NCBI RefSeq assembly: GCF_027744825.2
Contig: NC_071335.1
Coordinates: forward strand, 10,021,001-10,085,000
Direction of reading: 5' to 3'
Length of the DNA: 64,000 bases
DNA from: Synchiropus splendidus
Taxonomy: Eukaryota > Chordata > Actinopteri > Syngnathiformes > Callionymidae
Each line of letters opens with the position of its first letter. Position 1 is the stretch's first letter. The notes under the pieces were generated by a model. The model worked only from the letters and a program-made list of their open reading frames with translations. It ran no database searches and was not told the origin of the DNA. Shown one piece after another: positions 20,947 to 33,288 of the stretch. Position numbers and translations under genes: made by a program.

Positions 20947-21590
20947 TAACAGCCACACACCTATTTCAAAAGAGCAAAAGTTTAGACAGAGAGGCGATGA
21001 GATCCCGTCGCAACTCTCTGTCGTCCTCTTCCACGGATGTGGATGACCGCTTCCTTTTTGTTCTGTAAATAAGGCATATATTGATTTCAATTATATAAGT
21101 CAATGATTACTAATAACAATAATCTGCATATCATAAATCACAGATAAATGATAAGTAAAATGACGTTGGTATGACATTTTATGTTATGGAGTTTAAACAT
21201 ATGAATAACAGTACAATCATTTAATATTGTTTGCATAAAAAATATTTTCATTCACACTTCGGGGACCAGCAGAGGATGTGGATGGGCCAGCGACAGGTGA
21301 AGGTGGAGGAGCTGATGCAGCAGCATGGTGGTGTTTCCGTAAAATTAAGAGGAAAAGTAAATATTTGTTTAATATGATACAGCCACTATAGCGCGTGCGC
21401 TACGTAAATTAAGCAAAATGATAAATGTCACAACTCACCAGGGACGTCAATGGTTTTGCTGACTTCCCTCCAGGCGAGTTCCTTTCTGTTTCTATCCTGG
21501 TAAAAGGGGCATTGCGGGTTGTAAACTGCAGAAATTAGGGCGTCTTCCAATAGGGCGCCTTGCACGGCCTTGGGGGACTCTCTCTGGGGC
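20947..21590 (-). pseudogene. MADF/Myb-SANT-like gene fragment
   Basis: A minus-strand exon-like block, 21590-21439, reads LISAVYNPQCPFYQDRNRKE, then LAWREVSKTIDVP, ending at a GTGAGT donor. This resembles the MADF domain (LI-x-AV ... YKDRxRKxxAWxEV) found in Harbinger-associated Myb-like proteins and some transcription factors. Downstream, an AG acceptor near 21067 opens a frame ending with TKRKRSSTSVEEDDRELRR and a leucine-rich tail, similar to the C-termini of such proteins. The exon with the second half of MADF was not found. It is probably a Harbinger remnant; a host gene is less likely. Confidence 0.35.
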
Positions 21591-22054
21591 TAAGTTAGGG
21601 TGAGGGGTATTAGATCATGGGTGGTTTTGCCACCGAGTAGATCTGAGGCCATGTTGAATGGATTTGAGGGCCATTTGTTTGTTCATTTTGGCTGCAGGTA
21701 ATGTGCATAGTGAAGAATTTATGTCTTGCCGCATGACGTGTGAGGTAAGTACTGAAGAAGTCTGGAGTATTTGGTGTGGTGCCTGACCTGTAGTCCACTC
21801 TATTCATCGTACAGGCCGGACACTTTAAACAACATGCCATGTCAAGGCATCACTGTACACAAAAAGAGGAACAGAGCACTTAGAACAATTAAACATGCGT
21901 TGACCTTGAATGGTAGAGCTTTTTTGCGGGTCCAACTCCCTCTGCCATTTTATTCAGATTCCAGTGCCCTTGAATGAAAGCCCGGTATGATTGTATGGAT
22001 TTTTTTTTTCTCAATGTAGGTCTTTGTGTAGGCTGCATATGTTTTGTTTTCTGT

Positions 22055-22426
22055 TCAGAGTTCCTCCTGTGGCAGCCAAACCCTTGAGGTATGATGAACT
22101 GTCTTGCCTGCTATCCACGTAGGTGGGCTGCCAGGGTCTATGTAAAGCCACATCTCCCACATAACGTCTTCTGGGATTTCTAATTCTTGTTCTTTGGCGT
22201 CCTCGTCTACTATCTTCCTTTTGAGGAAATGGGTACGCTTTGGGTTTTGTATGAATGTATGTGGAATGTCCTCATGTAATTTTAGAGGACCAGACCACAG
22301 ATTCTCGGCCGGGTAGATACTGAAAGAATTTTGAAAGCCTGCATTCTTGATTCTGAGAGGGGGAGGCACCCAACGTGTTGTGGCAGTTCTGAATATACGA
22401 CTAAGTATATACGAATAAGTCTCCAA
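22055..22426 (-). CDS. Unidentified 123-codon ORF
   Basis: Contains SGPLKLHEDIPHTFIQNPKR and ELEIPEDVMWEMWLYIDPGS. It is Trp/Pro-rich with a basic segment and reads like real or recently decayed protein, but I know no family for it. No signal peptide. A 76-codon minus-strand frame at 21840-21610 with a CX2C pair may be part of the same unit. The setting is repeat-rich, so an old mobile-element ORF is likely. Confidence 0.25.
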   Translation of the reverse strand: METYSYILSRIFRTATTRWVPPPLRIKNAGFQNSFSIYPAENLWSGPLKLHEDIPHTFIQNPKRTHFLKRKIVDEDAKEQELEIPEDVMWEMWLYIDPGSPPTWIAGKTVHHTSRVWLPQEEL

Positions 22427-22521
22427 CTATCAGCATGCTGATGCAGGAGAAGAAAGTGTGGAGTATGAGCTCATCCAGGGCTGACAGCATCCTCGGCAAA
22501 GAACTTGCCACCGTTCTGTAT

Positions 22522-22523
<2 letters not shown>

Positions 22524-22553
<30 letters not shown>
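22524..22553. repeat. (ATT)n microsatellite
   Basis: About ten uninterrupted ATT units. The surrounding 22430-22960 holds no gene that I can recognise. Confidence 0.9.
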
Positions 22554-22554
<1 letters not shown>

Positions 22555-23040
22555 GTTTATTCAGTATCTTCTTTATTTTGCACAAATCTCCCATTCCAGT
22601 CATGACATTGACATGACATTTTGGTGCCTAATCTTTTTATCCATTTGTTTTCAACCTGCCTCCTTTATTTAGGATTTGTTATGTCCCCAGTCCAGGGGAA
22701 GGTGGACACAAGATGATCGTCTCCATTCTCCAGCTGCAAAGAAGGGGAAATTTAACACGACTTTATTCAATGCTGACACTGAGCAATCATTTCGATACAA
22801 CGCAAAACAAAAGTAGAAGAGATGATCCACAAATGAAATAAATGTCGCCTCCCTCTCGAGTCACAAACAGCTTGGTTTCTGAAACAAAACTCAGTAACGG
22901 ATGCGATGATGACTGTTTTTCATTACAAAAGTTCTTCACATACCACTAAACTCAGGATGTTTGTTTGAACTTAAACTGGGGGATTTAACACAAATAAAAT
23001 ACAAAGACCAAAAGGAACAAAACAAAACTCTGACAACAAA

Positions 23041-23999
23041 TCAACACACAAAAGAATATTCAGGACCACAGAACAGCACCAGCTGCTGGCTTGGGAGTGG
23101 TTGGAGAAGAGAGAGAGTGAGCAGGCAGCAGCTACAGGTACTGATAGATGTCTCCACTCCCTCTGGAAGGCTGCACTCCGACTCCAGCAAATCAGCCTCC
23201 ATCCGACCACGCCCACAACCACACTCTGCAGGAATCAAAACACTCTGGTTTGTTAGCAACTTATATGACCATGGGGTCATAACAGGGATTCTCGTTGTCT
23301 GATCAGCAGTCTTCTTTCTCTGGAGGAACGTTTTCAAACTATTTCTTAGGAAAGAGCAAGAGTCCCCTCTAGTGAGCAAACTGCAAAACAACACTCAAGT
23401 GGCTGTGGAGAAATCTTCTTTTTGGGTAGAAATTCTATGAACTCTTAATACTTGGACCTTCACTATTCCTGAAAAAGTGTGGCTTGGGTATTTTTGTGAA
23501 TTAAGGTATCTGTGTCCAAAAAATAATAATAATAATAAAACAGGAGATGTCAAAGTCTCAGTGGTCCCTAGAAGCGAGGAAGACAAAACTCACCTGTGGC
23601 AGGCTGCAGCACAGCCACAAGCCTCCTGTCCTTGCATGTCACTGTCATTAATGTAATGTCAGCATTTTTTCCTCTGAGGTCCTCCTCTTCTCTTTCAGCC
23701 GCTTCATCCTGGCATGTTCTGGCCCTGTCAGTGCCTCCAGTGGCAAGGTACGCCTCTCTAGATGGACCTTGTAAATGTCCCCCCACAATATGCTTCTCTC
23801 TCCTCTTGTTTGGAATATGTTCTTTGCTTGTTTGAAAGTCTTCATCTGGTTTCCACACTTTTTCCTGATTTTGTGTTGGTGATGGTGTAGCGGTCTGTTG
23901 CCTGACCTTTTTCCAGCTCTCTAAAGGAGGCCACTCTGTTCCTGTGATAGAGACTAAGGTGGCCACAAGTAAGGCCCAGCTGCAGAACTGTGGCTTCAT
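23041..23999 (-). CDS. Candidate two-exon secreted protein
   Basis: Exon 1 (23999-23594) starts with a signal-peptide-like MKPQFCSWALLVATLVSITG, then a hydrophilic Lys/Glu/Gln-rich region, and ends at CCACAG/GTGAGT. A candidate exon 2 (23225-23041) follows a TTCCTGCAG acceptor. Joining them keeps the frame (one base plus two), giving about 196 residues with eight cysteines in the second exon. I recognise no family. Exon 2 could be repeat-derived, since it has a simple composition, so this is only a candidate. It runs in the same direction as apbb2 and lies 3 kb beyond its 3' end. Confidence 0.3.
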
Positions 24000-25450
24000 G
24001 TGTGAACTTCATATTCTTGTTCCATCCACTATAACTCTGATTCAAACAGTAACTCTATCTTTATGTTGCTCCAACTCCAGTTTCATTGTGGATTTCATAT
24101 CTGATGAGGTAGAAGTGGAGGAGGCCTGGGTGGGGCACCTTGGTTGGCTGTTTCTGCATTGGACTGAAAAGCCAGGACCTTCCCTAAACCTCCAAATTTG
24201 TGACCTGCAGCTCTGATTTGTACCAGGATTCCTGAGGCCAAATTGCTGTCTGCACAAAAACACATCAAGATTGACTACCACATGCACTACTGTAAGGCTG
24301 CTCTCCATTTTTACAAAAGCCTGATGTTTTGTGAAATGTGAAAATTCTAAATTCTTGCAACATGTGGATTTAATTATCCATTTAAAGCATTTCGTCAACA
24401 TGTTTTTAATATTTCTTAAATAGGATTCATTACTGAAACATGTCTGGAATGATCCGTGGCACAGATCTAAGTGTTGTGCACTTCTCGACAGTTAATATGC
24501 TACATACTAAATCTCCATGTTCTACTCACTGATTTTTTCAGCAGTTTCCCTGCTTAGTAGGATTTGGACACCATCCTCAGAATCGCAGAGGTTAAAAGGT
24601 TAAAAGCAAAGCTGCACAACTTGTGCAAAACTAATGTATAATGGAAAACTGCGAGCAAATGAAGCTTGTTATTGTAATTGTTTTTCTAATCGATGGTTCT
24701 AGTTGCTATATTTGAATTATTCAAAGAACAGTTTCAGAGAGCAGTGCAACTGTCACACCTTTTTTTATTTGTTGCCAAGTAAATGGCGGTGGTCAAAGTA
24801 GTTTTCCAAATGTTGCATGCGCATTGTAATCATAATAAATAAGACATTGCAATACAAAAACAGTGGGTGGTGTTTTGTCTTTTTTTGTTTACATATTGAA
24901 AGTATGTCCAGTATGATATGTAAATGTAGGACAAGCAACTCATACACACGCCGGTTACACGCATCATTCTCATTTATTCTGAGGCAGTGCTGTCCGCACT
25001 GGAGGATGTTCACATGCATTTCCTATAACTGATCTTCTTACTGCGCCAGGCTCATTACATATATGTTATAAACTTTTGTTTCAATGTGAATGTCAAGTAA
25101 CACCATGGCATCTGGACATAGTAGTTTGATTTTTGGCAGAATCTGCCCCTTGTAGTACTTTGCTGGAGCGTGAGGATCTCAGCTCACATGCGGGGGCTTA
25201 TTAAATTGATTTACAACACCTCAGCATATGTTCTGGATGGAGTGACCTACTCCATTAATAGTCATGAGAGACAGGTTGATACCATCATTTTTATCGGACC
25301 TCTAGATCAGTTCAGTGGTGGATACATACTGTACCTTCAAAGACTGTCACCTGCAACATCTAACACATGATGTAACATGTAAATAATGAATCTGTGCAAC
25401 TACAAACATTTGGAAGCTGTCTTTGAATGTTGTGTGTTGTCACAGGTTAA
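24000..25450. other. No gene recognised
   Basis: Short overlapping frames on both strands with no conserved motif. A 119-codon minus frame at 24401-24042 ends just before the candidate secreted-protein start but shows no domain. Confidence 0.3.
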
Positions 25451-25454
25451 CATG

Positions 25455-25670
25455 ATAAGTCAGGGGTGTCCAAACCGGTCCTTGAGGGCCGCAGGTTTTT
25501 GTTCCAACCCAACCAGCACACACAGCTTCACCAGTCAGGTGTCTGAAGACTCTCATCAGTCAGTCCACACCCAGTCTGGTTACGCCTCACATGTAGCCTG
25601 TGCTTTTGTTTCAGAACTTGCCTTGCCCAGGTCCACACAGCTCTGTTAGGGTGGTTCATCTCACCTGAGC
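25455..25670 (+). repeat. Dispersed teleost repeat fragment
   Basis: The stretch beginning CAGGGGTGTCCAAACCGGTC, followed by a CCTTGAGGGCCGCAGG-type block and GTTCCAACCCAACCAGCAC, matches a repeat I recall as very common in fish genomes (probably the end of a DNA transposon). No ORF is expected. Confidence 0.5.
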
Positions 25671-26588
25671 CAGGTCAGAATAGTTTTTCCTTCTGAATAG
25701 TCCAGCTTCCCTCCGACGGGTCTTCAATGTCCCAACGCTCATTCTGATGTTGTGATATGTTTCTAACATATCAACTATCACTCCCTACGTGTGTCCAGCA
25801 TTAAAATACTCCTCGATAGCAGCGAGAGTTGCCATGGTAGCATCTACACAATGCAAGGACATTGTCGTGTCGAATGGAGGTGCTTGGTGCACGTGTGGCA
25901 AGGCGTATTGTTTATATTTCAAAGTTAATGTTTCAAAGCACAATGTGTTTCCACTATCTTCAATGTGCGTGTGTGTGTGTGTTTGCTTTTATGTGGTCCA
26001 ATTCTTATAAATATTGGTCAAGGTTAGCCATTCATTTAGGATGGTTAGGTTTAAGGGGAGAGGCTGGGGAAAGGGTTATGTCAATGAAAAACCTCACAAT
26101 GTCACCACAAAGATGGAAATACAAACGCGTGTGTGTGTGTGTGTGGGCGTGACAGTTGTGTCCAGAGGTTCCAACCAAGCACATCACCCTGTTACGTCCT
26201 GTCACAATGGTTATGTTGTACTCATCAGCATATCCATAAACATTTATCAATATCCATTATCATCTATGGCCAGAATAAACTTTGATGAATTACATCTCTA
26301 GTTTTTTTCTGGCCACCATGAGCTCCATGGGGACGAACGTGATAGTCAATAAGCACGGCACTGGCCTCCTCAGCCCCAACAACCACCTTCCTGCGTTTGC
26401 CCTTCGCACTATAGAACACTATAGAAAAAGAAAATCCGTTAGAAAAATCAAGTGAAGTACTGAACAGCACTGACACATGACAACTGACAATCAGAATCAA
26501 AATTGCTGATCAAACTGAAATAGAAATATTATTTTTTTCTCTACAGTTTACCTCTATTTCTTGATTTATAAGTCAAGTGAATTATTGT

Positions 26589-26591
<3 letters not shown>
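25671..26591. other. No gene; short GT runs
   Basis: Two short (GT)n runs (about 25966-25983 and 26129-26146) and no supported gene. Confidence 0.35.

Positions 26592-26658
<67 letters not shown>
26592..26658. repeat. (TA)n microsatellite
   Basis: More than 30 uninterrupted TA units, just beyond the likely 3' end of apbb2. Confidence 0.95.
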
Positions 26659-26661
<3 letters not shown>

Positions 26662-26824
26662 TGCCACCAATACAGATGTCAATCATCAGGCGTCATGAGA
26701 CACATGTTGGACAGGAGTTTTCTTTTCCCCAATAATAATTAATAATTATACTTTTATATTAATTTCAAAAATTCTGTCAATAACTTCCAGGAAAAAAAGA
26801 GAGAGAGAGAGAAAAAGAAACTCA

Positions 26825-29158
26825 ATTTGATATTATCCATTGCCGTTTATTCTCACGTTTGGCTACATTGAAAAGGTGTACAAATCAGTGAGCAGCAAAC
26901 AGAAGCGACACATCCATCTCTTTGAAATGGAGATGTGTTATGTGAGTGTGTGAACTGGCGAAAGGGTCCACAGCTACTGTCCCCATCAGCGTCATCCTCA
27001 TCCAAGCAGCTGTGGACTCTTGACATCAGCAGCTTCACCATGTGGAGTTAGAGCTTGTCCATTTCCTCTTTCTGCAGGTGTGTGTTTTGTTCATCGCTCC
27101 TCAGACTTTACTTGCCACAATGAAACAAAAAAAAACAACAACAACAAAAACTGTATATTCTGTTATAAAATAGAATAAATAAAATTAAAAATATTTCTGT
27201 TCCGCACACACAGATCTTTCAAATGTCTGTGGGCATGCAAGGCAACAAACAACGTCCCATTTAGTCCGATTAAAAGAATGCATAGATCATCGCTCAGTAA
27301 TTGCTTGCTATTAACGCGTTCCAAAACTATGGAGATTTCCAATCAGCTCATTGCTCTCATATTCTTCTTATCTACAACAATTTATACATCAGTATTTTAC
27401 ACTTTGGCCATCAGGTAAAAAAAGGCATTTCATTACATGAAAAATAGAAAGGTAAAAAAATCTGAATTAAAGGATAGCTTATAACAAAGGTGGAAGCCAA
27501 CTGTCACACACATGGATGCTATGTACACAAACGTGTGGTCTCACTTGCCACCACTAGAGGTCACACACAATCTTTGAATACAACTACCTTGAAAACTGAC
27601 CACATATAGGATGTTTCCTTATGAATAACGGTAAGGATACATTTCTCGGTGTACAGTGACATCTAGTGGTTCTTTGCATTGACTGAAGAGAAATACTGCA
27701 TCACAGTTTTTCTGAATTTAAGCTTTCTTGATTTTTCCCAATCTGAACTGGAGGCATCTTGGACGGGTCCTCGATCCCAATACACGCCCCCGAAGAATTT
27801 AGATCACCAATAAGCCTCTATGTTTCTGGACAGCGGGAGGAGAGCACACAGACTCCACAGAACAGATGCAGGTTTGTCCCATGTGTTCCCACGGGCAAAG
27901 AAAAGGAAAGGTAAATGACTTGGAGACCAGTTTTTGAAACAGATGGTGCGTTACAGCGCTGACGGATATTGGTCGTTTTGCATCGAGCTAACACATTATA
28001 TGACATAAGGACAACAAAGCCAGGAAAAGCAGCATCACATTCTAGAAAGTGCGACTTGTCAGAGGGCACATGAACGCACCAAAAGGAAGTCACCAAGTCA
28101 TGAACCATTTCCTTCACTCAAACAATGCTCAGCGTTAACTTCAGCTCATTCTGGTGAACATCTGCTCCCTCTGTTACGTCACATTGTTTCCCTCCGTCTT
28201 CTGAGAGCAGCTCAGCTAACTTCTAAAACATTGATTGTCATCTTTGAAAAAAAATGGAATCTATGGCATAAAAATGGACGTCTTCTCTTTTCCAAATTAA
28301 GACTAATCATTGGCAAATTTCATTTTAGATTATTTTGACTGAAACCTGTTGATTCAGAAAAACAGAGGCGCTTGTCGAGCATGTCATGGCATGATTTAAA
28401 TACTTAACTTCAGCTGTTCTGCTTTGTAACTTGAACCCAAACTTGATTATTGATTAAATAAAAGTCAATACAAGCATCAACAAAAGCAGCTGAAGCTCAG
28501 ACCAACACAACCAGCTTCAGCTTTTGCTCCAGTTTGAGTCTCACATCCGTCAATACATGCAGATCCGGACTGAAAGTGACTTCTGGCTCTGGTCTTCGTT
28601 CATCCTTCCCTGACTTTCACACTATGGCTTTGCAAAAAAGGTGTTCCAACATTAACAGATTGCTGAGGTGATGCATTCACCCCTTCTTTGATCGATGTGG
28701 CTGGCAAGAGAAAAAAACTTTCCTCAACTCTCCAGTCTAAAAGCAGCATTAGTCTCTATATTGTTTCAGGAAAGTACATGCACGTCAGGAGACATAACTG
28801 GCAATGGTCTTTTATCATCCAGGCGACTCTGAGGAGACACAGGTGACGACAGCTAAAGTGTGAATGAGTGAGGTCATGCCAGTGGCACAAACACAATAAG
28901 AGCCCAAGTGTTTCCACAAATGTGCCGTTCAGCTTTGGCGCTCCTTCGGGCTCTGTCTATGTACAACAACCACCTTATGGCATTTCCCCCCGTTTTCTCC
29001 TTGGCTCTCCAGAAACTCATAGGTGTGTGAGGTAAGTCAATGTTCTTGCTCCAGAAAGCAAATAAAAACAAAACTCTGTTGCTGTGATTACATGTGCCTG
29101 TGTTAGCAACAGGTTTGGGCAGCAATGTGACAGGTTACCATGGTGACAGGGAGCTCAT
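26825..29158 (-). other. apbb2: Probable apbb2 3' UTR
   Basis: Follows the apbb2 stop codon in transcript sense with no recognisable coding or transposon sequence up to the candidate poly(A) signal. Its length of about 2.3 kb is plausible for a vertebrate neuronal gene. Evidence is positional only. Confidence 0.35.
26846..26851 (-). terminator. apbb2: Candidate apbb2 poly(A) signal
   Basis: AATAAA on the minus strand, about 2.3 kb past the stop codon. It is a clear hexamer before the TA array. Alternative variant hexamers closer to the stop cannot be excluded. Confidence 0.35.
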
Positions 29159-29329
29159 TTACTGCGGCAGCTCGGTCACGGGCCTCTTCTGTTTGAGGGT
29201 GTCGATGAGTGACAGGACGCCACGCTTCACACTGGTGGAGACTCGACGGGACACGGAATCACCGGGGGGAGACGAGCCGCAGGCTTTTTGGGAGAGTGGA
29301 CGAGCAACCAAACACTTCTGGTACCGAAG
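29159..29329 (-). CDS. apbb2: apbb2 last coding exon and stop
   Basis: Encodes [36 protein letters not shown], then [17 protein letters not shown] and LPQ before TAA (29161-29159). Acceptor GTCTCCCACAG. It ends PTB2 and the conserved C-terminal tail of APBB2. The proline run before RRV is shorter than I recall for human. Confidence 0.96.
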   Translation of the reverse strand, partial: LRYQKCLVARPLSQKACGSSPPGDSVSRRVSTSVKRGVLSLIDTLKQKRPVTELPQ

Positions 29330-32300
29330 CTGTGGGAGACAAAGACGACGGGAGGAGGCTGGTTAGACGATAACTGGGTGGTGAGACTTGACATTGTTGA
29401 TCAATTTTACAGCTTGAGTGTGTATTTATCCATGTGCCCTGTTGGACATTATCATGATATAGCTTTCATAGCGATTGCACTGCTGGTAAGCTCACAGAAT
29501 CTGAAGTTTATAACAGCTTCAAAGTATCCTTCATCACTGCTCCAAAGGGCCAAAAGTCCCATCAGTAATTCCAAAAGACCACAATCTGATCTGATGAAGT
29601 TCTGGTATCTGTTTCTACTAAACCAGCTCACTCAGTTGGAGTCCATTTGAAGAAAGACAAAAACCATTTCGGAGAAGAAACTGGTGTTCAGGACATTTTT
29701 GTGGCTTTCTCGAAAGATGTCTTGCGACGACAGCAGAGAGCAAGAACGTGATTGGAGCAGGTGTCGCCCAGTAAACTCCATCTGTCCAGACCTGAAACTC
29801 ATCAACAAGCAAGGACAATCCCTTCAACCAGAGCAAACACACTGTCACCGTCTGTCGCTAGAACAGCCTCATTTAAAAAAGGCGTTTTGAATGTTTGTTG
29901 ACTTCAATTAGAAATCAGGGACTGGTGCACGCTGCAGTGCTGTGACTAAGTGGGAGGCCAGCTGGTCGTGTTCACGCTACACCTAACATTTGCTTGCTGT
30001 GTTTGTCTCACACACAGTTTAAAAAACGAGTGCTGACTGGATTTGAGAGTAAATGAGCAGGAAGAGAGCCATTGAAACTGTATGTATTCATGCACCACTT
30101 TGCAAGCAGGTCGGGGGCTACATTGTTTACATTCGGTACAACGTATGGATGGATGTCTGACTGAATTAAACCAGTTGGGATATGTTTACAACTTCAGTTG
30201 TGTTTTGAATTCTGTTTTGTTTGAAACAATAAACAATCTTTAAGCCATTTTTCTAATTTGTTGTAATTGTACACTAATGATGTTACATACTACTGATGTA
30301 AAAGAAAAACGAATCTTTCCTGGACGGTCTAAACTCACCATACAGGCTGCCTGTACAGCCTCCGACACACTCCCGGCGTTGGGCTCACACCAGAAGACGT
30401 GACAGTCGAAGCGATGACTGCCGGCATCCATAATGAAAGCAAATGTGTGCACATCATGTCCCACTCCCATGAAGGACAGGAATCGCACGCGACACTCCAC
30501 CAGCACCTCCTCTTCGGCCTGGTCAACCGCATGAACACAATGTATTGATAAAATAAAACGTTTCAATGTAACCACCAAAAGTCATGACTGAAATGAGTAA
30601 GCATCAGTTTAGAAGTCAACATGATGATCAGACCTGCTCCTTGCTGATGGTGACTGTTGCGTCTGCAACATTCAGGGCTACTGGGGTCCATTCATCTCTG
30701 CTGGAGGAACTTCTCAGACTGTCAATGGCTCCATTCAGGATGTCCATGCCTGTAATTTAAGGTATACATTGTATTACATTCAACATCAAAACAGTACAAT
30801 GTGTTGAGGTTTTCGTTGTCGTTGGAGACAAAACAAACCAATAGGTCTGGCCACTGGCAGCATCCCCAGATAGAGAACCTGGAACTTCTGAACCAGCTCA
30901 GTCTTTGGTGTCGGGAATTCTGCAAAACAAAAGCCCAAGAATCTCTCATGCTGAGCACACATCCATTTTTACCGATTTAAATAAACCATTCCTATAAGGA
31001 GATGTGATTCACTGAGAGGCGAACCTCTTCAACCATCATCAGCCAACCATCTTCTTTGGCCAGGTTACGAGGGGCTGACTGAAAACAGGTCAGCTGCTTT
31101 ATTGTCTTTTGTCAAGAGATTCATGGTGTGTGCCTCTACAAAACAAGGCCAGGAAAATACTCTTGACTTGTGGAGTTTAAAGGTGGTTGGTTTGAAGGTG
31201 AGTGGACGTCTGTGTTCCAACTGTGTATCTGAATGACTTCTTTGACAACAACAAACCCCAGGCGTTGACTCCTACCTTGTAAAGGAAGATCAAGTCCTGC
31301 CTGGATTCTATCTTGAAGGGATCCACCCGCCATGGCTTTGGCATTCTTCCGCTCTGTCATGATCTGGTGGGAGGGGAGAGAGAGGGGGACGTGACTGAGT
31401 AACAACAAATACACAACTATAACATGACTTCTTCAGCTTATTTGCATGATGGGAAGTAAGACAGACCACCAAAAAATGCACAGTATTTATTGCAAGTCAA
31501 AACATGTCGACGGAAGTCGCAAAAACTGCCTTTTTGCTGTTGTTCCATAAATTCAGTCATGATGATCATGTCGATATATTTCTCCGGCCTCTGTTCGTGC
31601 TTGGAGTAATTGGGAGTCCCATTTTCCTGGAGCCCACATGATTAAAAAATAAATACAATTGTTTATGAAAGACACAAAGCTGTTCAATTCAGTGTTTTGC
31701 ACTCAAATTAGTGAAAGAAGAAACTATCATTTTTATCTTTAATATTTGAATTGCGTTCCCCAAACAAGCCGTCCACCTAAAGTGATCATTAAAATGTAAT
31801 GAAACTAACTCCAAGTCACACTTCACTGGGCAGTAGGGATGCACCGAACATTCGATGGCCAAATACTGGTAAAATAAGCAACAGCTTCGACTTTGGAGGC
31901 GAAGAGTCATTTTGTTTCTAGTCGACATGTTTTGGTTTTTTTGGGGTTTTTTTTTTTAAATCCAAAAATGCGCTGCTGAGGTGAAACAAACTCGGCCGGT
32001 CTGCTGAAGAAATTCTAGCAACCCACTCCCCGATTCTCAAAGCGCCAAGGCTTCCCGGCAGCTGACAGGAGCAGTTCAACACAAATCTAAATGATTTTGA
32101 CTTTATGACATGGATCACGTTTCCTCTTCATTTAATCATTCCGACCATCGTCGGCCTGTGTGTGATCCAAAGTCTGCATGCAGTGTTGGAGAGCAAAAAT
32201 AGAGCGTTCAACCAAACTATCTAGAGCTTTGTGTTTACATTATCAGCCCATTATATGATGGGAAATTGTGTTCTGTTTTTTAAATTATCATTATTATTTG

Positions 32301-33253
32301 AACAGCAAAATCTCAAACAAAAAAGGGAAAAATAATATAAAATCATAAAAAAAAACTTTCTTTGACAAACATATTTTCTAAATATGTTTATGAAACATTG
32401 TAAAAAAAAATGGTAAAACTATATCGTGTATCGTGTATTATTGTGCATTTGGCCAAGCACTTCAATTTTTATTTGGTTTCAGCTTCGGTCTCAAATGTTT
32501 ATTTTGGTGCATCCCCACTAGGCAGTACAATATTTATTCCATGAAATATCAATACATGTGGGCCCCATTGTTTTTTTCCTCCACTTTTTTCTCTTCCACT
32601 GCAGGGATGGAACCATTCACTACTACTACCGTTGCGTCTACTCCTCTGAACTTACCCGGGAGCAGATCTCATGCAGGCTGGTGGCAATGGCTTTGGCCGG
32701 TGTGTCACAGCGAAACACGTGACATTTCAGAATCCTTGTGTTTTTGTCCCGTGCCACGTACGCAAAGTCTCTGAGCAGAAGATAAACAAATGAAGTGAAT
32801 GAAGTGACACATCAAATATGAACGCGGTCTGTGTAGAAAGCTACAGGTCCATAATATGAACACAGGGCCGCTCCCACAGACAAACGCACACGTTCGTCAT
32901 CATACAAGCCCAGAGACCAATAAGGCAGCATGACGCAAATGAGAGTCACAACACACCCCCGCAAAGAAACTCATCTAAAAACTGTTGAAGAGAAGGGTTA
33001 AATAGAAAATTCAAAAAAGGGAATGAAGAAAGTCAGGAATGTAGACATGAAGATGTATCTGCACAAAATGAATAAAAAAAAACAGAAACAGACAATTTAA
33101 GTCTGAAAATGAAAGTGCAGAAACCCAAACTTAATAACATTCTTCAAGCTATGTATCAGGTGGACCACGGAATGCAAAAGGAAATATGGGCCTGGGAGCA
33201 AACAAGACTTCAATGACGTTCCTCAAGGGATCTCAACTCATAAAACTGTGTGT

Positions 33254-33288
<35 letters not shown>

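Noticed and set aside
27818..28117. 99-codon minus frame downstream of apbb2 stop
   Set aside because: It lies in the probable 3' UTR with no motif, splice site or signal peptide.
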